A stretch of 64,000 nt of DNA, taken from Acidimicrobiia bacterium. GTDB taxonomy: Bacteria > Acidobacteriota > Vicinamibacteria > Vicinamibacterales > CAVVIG01. Within the stretch, counting starts at the first letter, position 1. Each line of letters begins with the position of its first letter. Where the stretch lies: positions 1 through 64,000 of the forward strand of contig VFZL01000019.1 of the NCBI GenBank assembly GCA_016871175.1, written 5' to 3'. Shown piece after piece: positions 17,184 to 25,096 of the stretch. The notes under the pieces were generated by a model. That model did not search any database and had not been told where the DNA came from. It saw only the letters and a list, made by a program, of their open reading frames with translations. The translations under genes and the position numbers were made by a program.

Positions 17184-18857
17184 ATGCTGCGAACGAGGAC
17201 CTGCCTGTCGCGTGTGCTCGCCAGGTCCTGCGGTCTCTGGGCCGCCATGGCCGTTCTCACGGCGGAAGCCGTGTACGCCCAAGCGTCGGCCGGCACCTCG
17301 TCGACGGTCTCCGAGCGGGTGCTGGTCATGCCCTTCGAGAACGTGACCCACGACGGCCGGATTGCCTGGCTGGCCGAAGCGGTGGCGATTGGGCTGACCG
17401 ACGCGTTGCACGGCTCGGGCCACGCGGTCATTTCGCGCGATGAGCGGCAGGAGGCGTTCGAGCGCTTACAGGTGCCTCCTGCCGCCGCGCTGACCGATGC
17501 CACGGTCCTGCGTCTCGGACAGCTCGTTGGCGCCACATCGATCGTGCGCGGCACGGTGCGACTCGACGGCGACATGCTCGTCGTCGACGCTCGCGTGATC
17601 GTGGTCGACTCGGCGCGCGTGCGGCACCGCGCGACCGCCAAGGGGCCCTTGGCGGATCTGCTCGCGACGCTCGCGTCCGTCGCCCGTCAGATCGCCCCGC
17701 TGGCATCCGGCTCGGCGCGATCCTCTTCATTGCCTGCGGCAGCGTCGCCAACCATCGCCGCATTCGAGAGCTACGTCAGAGGCCTGCTGGCTGAGAATCC
17801 AGCGACGGCGGCCACGCACTTCCTGTCGGCGCTGGAGGCGCATCCGACGTACGACCGCGCACGGCTGGCGCTGTGGGACGCGATGACGAAGCGGGGGGAT
17901 CACAAGAGCGCGATCAGGGCGCTCGAGGTCGTCGCGCCGACTTCGCCGGAGTTCGCGCGCGCCAGATTCCTTCTGGGGCTGTCCCTCATCGAGGCGAAGC
18001 AGTTCGATGACGCGTACCTGGTCTATCAGTCGCTGGTCGAGCGTGCTCCCACGGCCGCGGCCTTCAACAATCTGGGGGTCATCCAGCTCCGCCGCGCGAC
18101 GTCGTCAGCCGGACCCTTCGACACGCCTTCGGCGTACTTCAAGCGCGCCTCTGACCTCAACGCTGCCGACTCTGACTTCTTCTTCAATCTGGGCTACGCG
18201 TACTGGGCCATCCGCGACTCGGCGTCCGCGGTCCACTGGCTTCGAGAGGCGGTTCGCCGGAACCCTGCGGACGGCGAGGCGCACTACGTGCTCGGCGCCG
18301 CGCTCACGAATGCGGAGAACACGCTAGAGGCGCACCGCGAGAAGGAGCTGGCGCGCCGCCTGTCGTCGGTCTTCGCCGAGTGGGATAAGCGTCCGCCGGC
18401 GGAGAGCGTTCCCCCTGGGCTCGAGCGCGTAAAAGACGACTCGACCCTTCCCGCGGCTCGCTACGCGGACATTGTGCAGGCCGTTGGGCGCGATCAGGAG
18501 GAGCTCGCGGCGTTTCACGTGGCGCGCGGCCGGAGGATGTACGAGCAGGAGATGGACCGCGACGCGACCGCCGAGTTGAACCGCGCATTGTTCCTCTCGC
18601 CGTACCACCCAGAAGCGAATCTGCTCTTGGGTCGCGTCCACCAACGATCGGGCCGCATGGCCGAGGCGATCGGCAGCTACAAGATCTCGCTCTGGAGCGC
18701 CGAGAGCGCGGCGGCACACGCGGCCCTGGCGTCCGCCTACCTTGACGCGAAGGATCACGAGTCAGCTCGCACCGAGGTCGCGCGCGCCATGGAGATGGAC
18801 CCCAGCTCCGCGGAGGCCAAGGCCGTTCTCGACGGCCTGGGTCGCGCGGACCGTTGA
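17184..18857 (+). CDS. Exported TolB/FlgO-like domain plus TPR protein
   Basis: 557 aa. A signal peptide (residues about 1-36, ending VYAQA) leads to a TolB-N/FlgO-like segment: RVLVMPFENVTHDGRIAWLA, then a GLTDALHGSG helix and the GATSIVRGTVRLDGDMLVVD strand pair. From about residue 195 to the end there are roughly eight tetratricopeptide repeats (for example AAFNNLGVIQLRRA, FFNLGYAYWAIRDSASAVHW, EANLLLGRVHQRSGRMAEAI). The role is likely as a periplasmic or outer-membrane scaffold; a partner is not known. Its stop overlaps the region just before the SPOR gene, and the V4R gene is two nt upstream, so an operon running to lnt is likely. Confidence 0.85.
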   Translation: MLRTRTCLSRVLARSCGLWAAMAVLTAEAVYAQASAGTSSTVSERVLVMPFENVTHDGRIAWLAEAVAIGLTDALHGSGHAVISRDERQEAFERLQVPPAAALTDATVLRLGQLVGATSIVRGTVRLDGDMLVVDARVIVVDSARVRHRATAKGPLADLLATLASVARQIAPLASGSARSSSLPAAASPTIAAFESYVRGLLAENPATAATHFLSALEAHPTYDRARLALWDAMTKRGDHKSAIRALEVVAPTSPEFARARFLLGLSLIEAKQFDDAYLVYQSLVERAPTAAAFNNLGVIQLRRATSSAGPFDTPSAYFKRASDLNAADSDFFFNLGYAYWAIRDSASAVHWLREAVRRNPADGEAHYVLGAALTNAENTLEAHREKELARRLSSVFAEWDKRPPAESVPPGLERVKDDSTLPAARYADIVQAVGRDQEELAAFHVARGRRMYEQEMDRDATAELNRALFLSPYHPEANLLLGRVHQRSGRMAEAIGSYKISLWSAESAAAHAALASAYLDAKDHESARTEVARAMEMDPSSAEAKAVLDGLGRADR

Positions 18858-18862
18858 TCGGC

Positions 18863-19633
18863 ATGGTACAATCGGCGCGCTTGGCCCCACACGCTCGCGA
18901 CGACGGCTTTCACGAGATACAGCTGAACGGCAAGCAGCTGGTCTTCATGTTCATGGCCGTCACCGTGGTGTCCGTGGTCATCTTCCTCTGCGGTGTCCTC
19001 GTCGGTCGTGGTGTACGGGCCGAGCGGATGCAAGCGGCGCAGGCCAGCGAACCGTCAGCGGTCGATCAGCTCCGCAACTCCATCGATCCCGGGAAGCCCC
19101 CGACCGTTCAGCAGAACGAGGATCCGACCAAAGCACCGCCTCCAGCACCTGCCGAGGGAGGCGGGAGCGCACAGGAGTCCGCCGGAGTGGTTGCTGCAAC
19201 CGCCGGCGCCACAGCGGTCGCTGCGGCAGCCAGAGCCGCCGATCGGGCGGCTGCGGCCACTGCGAAGCCGGCGCCTCGCGCAACGGTCGACACGACGTCG
19301 GTGGTTTCCCGTGACCAGCCTCGCCAGAACGCCGCGGCCCAGGTCGGGACACCGCTTCTCGCGTCCGCCGGACCGGCGGGTACGAGCGGATTGCCGGTGG
19401 CTGATGAGACGCGCGAGGGGTGGGTCGTGCAGGTGGCGGCGGTCAGCACGCGCGCCGAAGCGGACGCGATCGTCAAGCGTCTCGGCGCCAAGGGCTACGC
19501 GTCGTTCGTGCAGGCCCACGGTCCCGCCATGTTCCGCGTGCGCGTGGGCGGCTACGAGGCTCGGCGCGACGCAGACGCCGTCGCGGCCAAGCTCCGCGAG
19601 GAAGAGCACGTGTCGCCCTGGGTAACCCGCTGA
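18863..19633 (+). CDS. SPOR-domain membrane protein
   Basis: About 256 aa. One transmembrane helix (residues about 25-48, LVFMFMAVTVVSVVIFLCGV) places a long Pro/Ala-rich linker in the periplasm. The last 75 residues are a SPOR domain starting GWVVQVAAVSTRAEADAIV and ending EHVSPWV, which binds peptidoglycan stripped of stem peptides at division sites. FtsN-like or DedD-like roles in septation are possible, but the linker lacks recognisable FtsN motifs. I chose the ATG at 18863; a TTG at 18854 overlaps the stop of the TPR gene. It is followed 27 nt later by lnt. Confidence 0.88.
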   Translation: MVQSARLAPHARDDGFHEIQLNGKQLVFMFMAVTVVSVVIFLCGVLVGRGVRAERMQAAQASEPSAVDQLRNSIDPGKPPTVQQNEDPTKAPPPAPAEGGGSAQESAGVVAATAGATAVAAAARAADRAAAATAKPAPRATVDTTSVVSRDQPRQNAAAQVGTPLLASAGPAGTSGLPVADETREGWVVQVAAVSTRAEADAIVKRLGAKGYASFVQAHGPAMFRVRVGGYEARRDADAVAAKLREEEHVSPWVTR

Positions 19634-19660
19634 TTGCGCGCGAGCCGTCCGCATAGCTTG

Positions 19661-21190
19661 ATGTCCCGCCACGTCGACTACGCGCTGGCCGCCGCCTCTG
19701 GCGTCCTGCTGGCGCTCAGCTTCCCCTCGTTCGACCTGTCGGTGCTCGCCTGGGTCGCTCTGGCTCCCCTGCTGGTCGCCGTTGGGAGCGGATCGCTCTG
19801 GCGGGCCTTCGCGCTCGGACTCATCACTGGGATCGTCTACTTCACCGGCACGCTGTACTGGATCACGCTGGTGATGCACCAGTACGGTGACCTGGCGATG
19901 TGGGTTGCCGCTCTGATCAACGCGGCGCTGATCCTCTACCTTTCCCTCTTTCCAGCCCTCTTCGCCGTCGCGATGCGCCGGTTGATCGCCGTCGCTGGAC
20001 CGAGCGCGCTCGTGGCGACACCCTTCGTGTGGGCGGCCACCGAGCTCGGCCGCATGCACATCTTGACGGGGTTTCCGTGGGTGCTCCTCGGTTACAGCCA
20101 GGTGGGTGTCTTGCCGATCGCGCAACTCGCGAGCGTGCTCGGTGTCTTTGGCTTGTCGGGCCTGGTGGCGTTTGGGAATGCCGCTCTCGTCCTGGCGTTC
20201 GGCCCGTTGCGTGGGCTTGAACAGCCCGGACGTGTGTGGCGCGTCGCGCCAGCCGTGGTGGCGCTGGCGCTGCTCATTGGCCTTGCGACGTGGGGCACCA
20301 GTCGCGTGGCGGCTGCGACGCTGACGCGCGAGGGCGAGGCCATGACGTTCGGGCTCGTCCAAGGCAACGTCGATCAAGCCGAGAAGTGGAATCCGACGCG
20401 AGCGACCGCGATCTTCAACGAATACCTTCAGTTGACGCGCGACGCGATCGCGCGCGGCGCGCAGGTCGTTGTTTGGCCGGAGTCGTCGACCCCGTTCTTC
20501 TTCGAGGAGGACAAGCCGGCCGCCGAGCAAGTGCGCGACGTCGCTCGCCAATCGAAGGTGTCGATCCTCCTGGGCAGCGCTCAGATTGTCAGGGGACGCC
20601 CTAACCGCTACTTCAACTCGGCGTTCATGGTTCGTTCCGACGGGGAGACCGCCGCCGTGTACCGGAAGATGCATCTGGTCCCCTTCGGCGAGTATGTGCC
20701 CCTCAAGACGTTGCTGTTTTTTGCGGCCCCCCTCGTCGAGGCGGTTGCCGATTTCTCGGCGGGGGAGCGACCGGTTCTGCTGCCATTGAACGCACGCGTG
20801 GTCAGCACGGCCATCTGCTACGAGGTGGTGTATTCGGACCTGGTTCGTCAGTCGGTGGCGGCTGGCAGCCATCTCCTCACCACGATTACCAACGATGCAT
20901 GGTTCGGTCGCACGTCTGCGCCGTACCAGCACTTCTCGCAGGCCCGCATGCGCGCCATCGAGAACGGACGATACCTGGTGCGTGCCGCCAACACCGGCGT
21001 CAGCGGCATCGTGGACCCCTACGGACGCGTGCTGGCGCAGAGCGCGATCTTCGAGCCAACGGTGATCGTCGGCCAGGCGCGGCTGCTGTCGCACGGCACC
21101 ATCTACACGCGCATCGGCGACGTGTTCGCGTACGCGTCGACGGCGGCGACCGGTCTGCTCCTGGCCCTTCTCCGGCGACGTGTACAATAG
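19661..21190 (+). CDS. lnt: Apolipoprotein N-acyltransferase
   Basis: 509 aa integral inner-membrane enzyme that N-acylates the lipoprotein N-terminal Cys. The ATG at 19661 is preferred to a TTG at 19634. About seven N-terminal membrane helices (with FPWVLLGYSQ between them) precede a nitrilase-like periplasmic domain. Its triad is Glu in VVWPESSTPFF (near 272), Lys in YRKMHLVPFGEYVP (near 337) and Cys in TAICYEVV (near 386); ITNDAWFG and the ARMRAIENGRYLVRAANTG motif follow. A final helix ends LLLALLRRR. This fits the lipoproteins in the window (RND adaptor, TPR/FG-GAP protein). Confidence 0.96.
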   Translation: MSRHVDYALAAASGVLLALSFPSFDLSVLAWVALAPLLVAVGSGSLWRAFALGLITGIVYFTGTLYWITLVMHQYGDLAMWVAALINAALILYLSLFPALFAVAMRRLIAVAGPSALVATPFVWAATELGRMHILTGFPWVLLGYSQVGVLPIAQLASVLGVFGLSGLVAFGNAALVLAFGPLRGLEQPGRVWRVAPAVVALALLIGLATWGTSRVAAATLTREGEAMTFGLVQGNVDQAEKWNPTRATAIFNEYLQLTRDAIARGAQVVVWPESSTPFFFEEDKPAAEQVRDVARQSKVSILLGSAQIVRGRPNRYFNSAFMVRSDGETAAVYRKMHLVPFGEYVPLKTLLFFAAPLVEAVADFSAGERPVLLPLNARVVSTAICYEVVYSDLVRQSVAAGSHLLTTITNDAWFGRTSAPYQHFSQARMRAIENGRYLVRAANTGVSGIVDPYGRVLAQSAIFEPTVIVGQARLLSHGTIYTRIGDVFAYASTAATGLLLALLRRRVQ

Positions 21191-21305
21191 ACCGCCCAGA
21201 CTTCCCTCCGCGGAGGCGCGTCCCCGACGTGACCGCGGTGGCGGTTCCGACGACCATCGAAGCCGACAGAGCGAGCGCCGCGTGGGACGCGATCGAGGAG
21301 CGTGC

Positions 21306-22443
21306 ATGGCGATTGTTGACGAACTGAGACGACGATACGAGGACCTCAACCGCCGCGCTCTTGACCTGCGGAGCTATCTTTGACGCCGCACGCCCTGAAG
21401 AAGAACTGACCCGCCTGGAGGCCAAGGCAGCCGCTCCCGATTTCTGGAAGGACCAAGCCGAAGCCCAACGCGTGTTGCAGCGTCGTCGCCGTTTGGAACA
21501 GGACCGCGATCTGATGGTGTCGCTCCGCAGGAGAACCGACGATATCAATGTCCTCTTGGAGTGGGCGGAGTCCGGTGAGCCGGTCGACGAGGAGTTCGCG
21601 CGAGCCCTCGAGTCGCTGGATCAGGAGGTCCAAGCCGGCGAGATCAAGAAAATGCTCGGCGGTGAGCACGATCGCAAGAACGCGATCGTGACCATCCATC
21701 CGGGTGCCGGCGGCACCGAGTCCCAGGACTGGGCCGAGATGTTGCTGCGGATGTACCTGCGATGGGCCGAGCGCCGCGGATTCAAGCGCGAGATCATCGA
21801 TTACCAACCCGCCGAGGAAGCCGGGCTGAAGAGCGTGACGTTCACCGTGACCGGTGAGTACGCCTACGGCTTGTTGTCGGCCGAGGCGGGCGTCCACCGG
21901 CTCGTGCGCATCTCGCCGTTCGACCAGGCGGCCCGCCGGCACACGTCCTTTGCGTCATTGCACGCGTGGCCCGAGTTGCCCGAAGACGTCGACATCGTCG
22001 TTGAGGACAAGGACATTCGGATCGATACCTATCGATCGAGTGGCGCGGGCGGGCAGCACGTCAACGTCACCGACTCGGCCGTCCGCATCACGCACATCCC
22101 GACGGGGATCGTCGTCTCGTGTCAGAACGAGCGATCGCAGCACCGAAATCGCGATTCCGCCATGCGCGTCCTGAAAGCGCGGCTGTACGACCTCAAGATG
22201 AAAGAGCAGCAGAAGAACCTCGAGACGATCAGCGGTACGAAGAAGGACATCGCGTTCGGCAGTCAGATTCGCAGCTACGTCTTGCATCCGTATCAAATGG
22301 TGAAGGACCATCGGACGAAGGAGTCCGTCGGCGACCCGTCGCGTGTGCTCGACGGCGATCTCGATGGCTTCATCAAGTCGTACCTGATGAAGCGCTCGAG
22401 CGGCACGCTGGGCGAGGCGACGCCGGACGAGGACGACGAGTAA
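21306..22443 (+). CDS. prfB: Peptide chain release factor 2, with programmed +1 frameshift
   Basis: Recognises UGA and UAA stop codons and triggers peptide release. The gene is split: 25 codons from the ATG at 21306 end at TGA (21381-21383), and the ribosome must slip +1 at CTT-TGA-C to enter the main frame from 21382. The main frame carries the anticodon-like SPF motif (LVRISPFDQ) and the peptidyl-hydrolysis motif GGQ in SGAGGQHVNVTDSAVRITH, near residue 247. The complete product is about 378 aa, a normal RF2 length. It sits between lnt and murJ, with nine nt separating it from murJ. Low RF2 favours the shift, giving autoregulation known for this family. Confidence 0.97.
21371..21384 (+). 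promoter_or_regulatory. RF2 recoding site (CTT TGA C) with upstream SD-like GGAG
   Basis: The classical slip sequence CUU UGA C is present, and GGAG lies a few nt upstream where family members have an anti-SD-pairing AGGGGG. TAT sits between them, exactly as in the E. coli site. Only GGAG of the SD is kept, so the shift could be less efficient than in enteric bacteria. Confidence 0.9.
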
Positions 22444-22452
22444 CGAACGCGC

Positions 22453-24006
22453 ATGGGGAAAGCCGGACTGGTCGCCGCCGGGATCCTGCTCAGCCGCCTG
22501 TCGGGGTTGATCCGGTCGCGCGTGTTCGCTCACTACTTCGGGCTGCGATCAGACGCGGCGGACGCCTTCAACGCGGCCTTCCGCATCCCCAATCTCCTGC
22601 AGAACCTGTTCGGCGAAGGCGCGCTGTCAGGTTCGTTCATTCCGGTGTACGCGGGCTTGCTTTCGACAGGACACCGTGAAGAGGCCGATCGGGTGGCCGG
22701 TGCGGTCGGTGCCTTGCTGGCCGCGATCCTTGCAGCACTCGTCGCCATTGGCGTACTGCTCGCACCCGTCCTTCTCGACCTCATTGCGCCGGGCTTCGAA
22801 GGCGACAAGCGTCGCCTGACCATCACCTTGGTCCGAGTGCTGTTCCCCGGCGCCGGCTTGCTGGTACTGTCGGCTTGGTGCCTGGGCATCCTCAACAGCC
22901 ACCAGAAGTTCCTGCTGTCGTATGCCGCGCCAGTTCTGTGGAACGCGGCGATGGTCGTCACGCTCGTGGCGTTTGGCGCTCGGAGCGACTTGCCTACGCT
23001 CGCAGAGTATCTGGCGTGGGGATCGGTAGCAGGGAGCCTGCTCCAGTTCCTCGTCCAGCTGCCGGCGATCGCGCGCATCGCGCGGCCTCGGCTCGCCTGG
23101 GATGCAGCGTCGGCCCACGTCCGCGGCGTGCTCGTGAACTTTGTGCCGGTGTTCTTCAGCCGCGGCGTGGTCCAGATAAGCGCTTACATCGACCTGCTGC
23201 TGGCGAGCCTCCTTCCCACAGGTGCCGTCACCGGCTTAGCGAACGCGCAGTTGATTTACACGCTGCCGATTAGTCTCTTCGGCATGTCCGTCGCGGCGGC
23301 CGAGCTGCCGACGATGTCTGGGGCGGCCGCGGTGAATCCACACGGCGATCACGTGGTCCGCGACCGGCTCGGAGCTGCCCTGCGCCAGGTGGCGTTTTTC
23401 GCCGTGCCATCGGCGGCGGCGTTTCTCGCCCTCGGTGACACAGTCGCCGCAGCGGTGTTGCAGACCGGACGGTTCAGTGCGGCCGATGCGCGCGACGTCT
23501 GGGGCATTCTCGCAGGCTCGTCGATCGGCGTGGTCGCCTCGACACTCGGTCGGCTGTATGCATCAAGCTACTACGCGCTCCGGGAAACGCGGACGCCGCT
23601 CGCATTCGCCATCGTGCGCGTTGTCGCCGGTGTGGTGCTCGGGTACGCCTTGGCGATTCTCGCGCCGCGTATGCTCGGCGTCCCTCCGCTCTGGGGTGCG
23701 GCTGGGCTAACGGCTGCGTCCAGCCTGGCCGGTTGGCTCGAGCTGTTGCTGCTGCGTCACCGACTGAACGCCCGCCTTGGGTGGACCGGCCTGACCACTG
23801 GGTATGTGACGCGGCTTCTGGTTGCTGCGACTTCTGGTGCTGCCGTTGCGTGGGCCGTCCGATGGAGCATTCCGGTGGGCCACCCTTGGGTGATGGCGGT
23901 GCTCATCCTCGGACCCTTCGGTATCGTGTACTTCGGCATGACCATCTGGTTTGGACTGCCTGAGGCGACGACTTTCACAAAACGACTGCGCCAAGGACGC
24001 TCCTGA
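22453..24006 (+). CDS. murJ: Lipid II flippase MurJ
   Basis: 517 aa, about 14 membrane helices. MurJ (MviN) moves lipid II across the inner membrane for peptidoglycan synthesis. The N-terminus is characteristic: GILLSRLSGLIRSRVFAHYF, then SDAADAFNAAFRIPNLLQNL and FGEGALSGSFIPVYA, the most conserved MurJ segment. Later segments such as AQLIYTLPISLFGMSVAAAELP and LGRLYASSYYALRETRTPL also match. It begins nine nt after prfB. The final helices are intact and end with a basic cytoplasmic tail, so the gene is complete. Confidence 0.95.
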   Translation: MGKAGLVAAGILLSRLSGLIRSRVFAHYFGLRSDAADAFNAAFRIPNLLQNLFGEGALSGSFIPVYAGLLSTGHREEADRVAGAVGALLAAILAALVAIGVLLAPVLLDLIAPGFEGDKRRLTITLVRVLFPGAGLLVLSAWCLGILNSHQKFLLSYAAPVLWNAAMVVTLVAFGARSDLPTLAEYLAWGSVAGSLLQFLVQLPAIARIARPRLAWDAASAHVRGVLVNFVPVFFSRGVVQISAYIDLLLASLLPTGAVTGLANAQLIYTLPISLFGMSVAAAELPTMSGAAAVNPHGDHVVRDRLGAALRQVAFFAVPSAAAFLALGDTVAAAVLQTGRFSAADARDVWGILAGSSIGVVASTLGRLYASSYYALRETRTPLAFAIVRVVAGVVLGYALAILAPRMLGVPPLWGAAGLTAASSLAGWLELLLLRHRLNARLGWTGLTTGYVTRLLVAATSGAAVAWAVRWSIPVGHPWVMAVLILGPFGIVYFGMTIWFGLPEATTFTKRLRQGRS

Positions 24007-24010
24007 ACGC

Positions 24011-24484
24011 ATGTCGCTCGACGATCTCGTAACGGCACTGGAGCAATCACACCTGGCGGCATGGGTCAGTAGCTCGCCGCTGATCCTCGGCGCACTGAGC
24101 GGGTTTCATCTCATCGGATTCACGTTGGTCGTTGGCACGGCCCTAGTCTCGGGGCTTCACATGATGGGCGTCGCTTTTGCCGACCGGCCCTCGCGAGAGG
24201 TCATCGCAATAGCGGTCCGTGTGATGGTTGCGGGTATCGCGTTGAGCGTTCTCACGGGAATCGTGCAGGTGTCTCCTCGGGCTGGAGCGGCTCTTGCCAA
24301 TTGGATCTTCGTGGCGAAGATGACCCTTCTGGCGGGGGCGATTGCTGCGCAGGTGGTGGTGCCTCGGTTCGCAGCTCGAGCTGACGCGGGGACCGTCTTC
24401 GAGCTCCGTGTGTGGAGTGTCGTGACGACCATACTGTGGCTCGCGGTCGGTGTGATGGGAGCCGCGTTCATCCTGCTGGAGTAA
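24011..24484 (+). CDS. DUF6644-like integral membrane protein
   Basis: 157 aa with about four membrane helices and no obvious catalytic residues. The segment SPLILGALSGFHLIGFTLVVG resembles the start of the downstream DUF6644 protein, including the small-residue helix with a buried His. Function is unknown. The ATG at 24011 is four nt after the murJ stop; the longer frame (from 23951) overlaps murJ and is discarded. It is paired with the next gene (17 nt gap), suggesting they form one membrane unit, possibly a haem- or quinone-associated pair because the helices carry conserved His, but that is speculation. Confidence 0.75.
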   Translation: MSLDDLVTALEQSHLAAWVSSSPLILGALSGFHLIGFTLVVGTALVSGLHMMGVAFADRPSREVIAIAVRVMVAGIALSVLTGIVQVSPRAGAALANWIFVAKMTLLAGAIAAQVVVPRFAARADAGTVFELRVWSVVTTILWLAVGVMGAAFILLE

Positions 24485-24501
24485 ACGCGAGGGAGCTGGG
24501 G

Positions 24502-24993
24502 ATGCGTGCGGAGATCGGGCTCTGGCTGGAGCAGTCGGCGGTGGGGCTCCTCGTCCGCGAGTCCCTCTGGGGATTCCCGATCGTCGTCGGGCTTCACATC
24601 TTGAGTCTGGCGTTTTCGGTCGGCATGTTTCTCTGGTTCGATCTCCGGCTGCTCGGCCTCGCCTTGACCTCGGTGCGTGTATCGCTCGTGTATCGTCGAT
24701 TGATACCCTGGGCGACCGTTGGATTCGGGTCTTCGTTCATCACGGGTGGATTGTTGTTCACCGGTTACGCGACTGCAGCGTCGGCCAACACCGCTTTTCG
24801 GATGAAAGTGCTGATGCTCCTAGTCGCCGGCGTCAACGCGGTCGTGTACCACACCGTGACCGAGCGCGACCGCGAGGCGTGGGACGCCTGGACACACCCT
24901 CCACGCGCCGCGCGCGTCGCCGGAGCCATCTCACTCATCGCCTGGGCCACCGTGATCCTCTGTGGCCGGATCATGTCGTACACCATGTTCTAG
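24502..24993 (+). CDS. DUF6644 family membrane protein
   Basis: 163 aa, four to five transmembrane helices. It shows the family pattern ESLWGFPIVVGLHILSLAF, then FLWFDLRLLGLAL, IPWATVGFGSSFITGGLLF and a terminal CGRIMSYTMF. The start at 24502 follows GAGGGAG by about seven nt; the upstream part of the frame is a shadow. Proteins of this family are common in Acidobacteriota as short two-gene pairs of unknown role. It is the last gene of the + strand run that begins at 16564, and is convergent with the PBP gene. Confidence 0.8.
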   Translation: MRAEIGLWLEQSAVGLLVRESLWGFPIVVGLHILSLAFSVGMFLWFDLRLLGLALTSVRVSLVYRRLIPWATVGFGSSFITGGLLFTGYATAASANTAFRMKVLMLLVAGVNAVVYHTVTERDREAWDAWTHPPRAARVAGAISLIAWATVILCGRIMSYTMF

Positions 24994-25004
24994 AACCGAT
25001 GGTG
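24981..25004. terminator. Stem-loop over the DUF6644 stop codon
   Basis: CACCAT/ATGGTG forms a 6-bp outer stem around the inner palindrome GTTCTAGAAC at 24987-24996, which contains the TAG stop codon. It lies between convergent genes but has no T-tract; a weak terminator at most. Confidence 0.3.
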
Positions 25005-25096
25005 CGTAGGCCGCGTTCGGCAGATAGGAGTCAATCGGCAGGCGCGTGGACTACGGGGCTCCCCACCTGGCTGACCCGCCCGACCGGCCGCTGCAG

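Noticed and set aside
17428-17763. 111-aa minus frame in the TPR gene
   Set aside because: Shadow of the TPR protein gene with low-complexity Arg-rich sequence.
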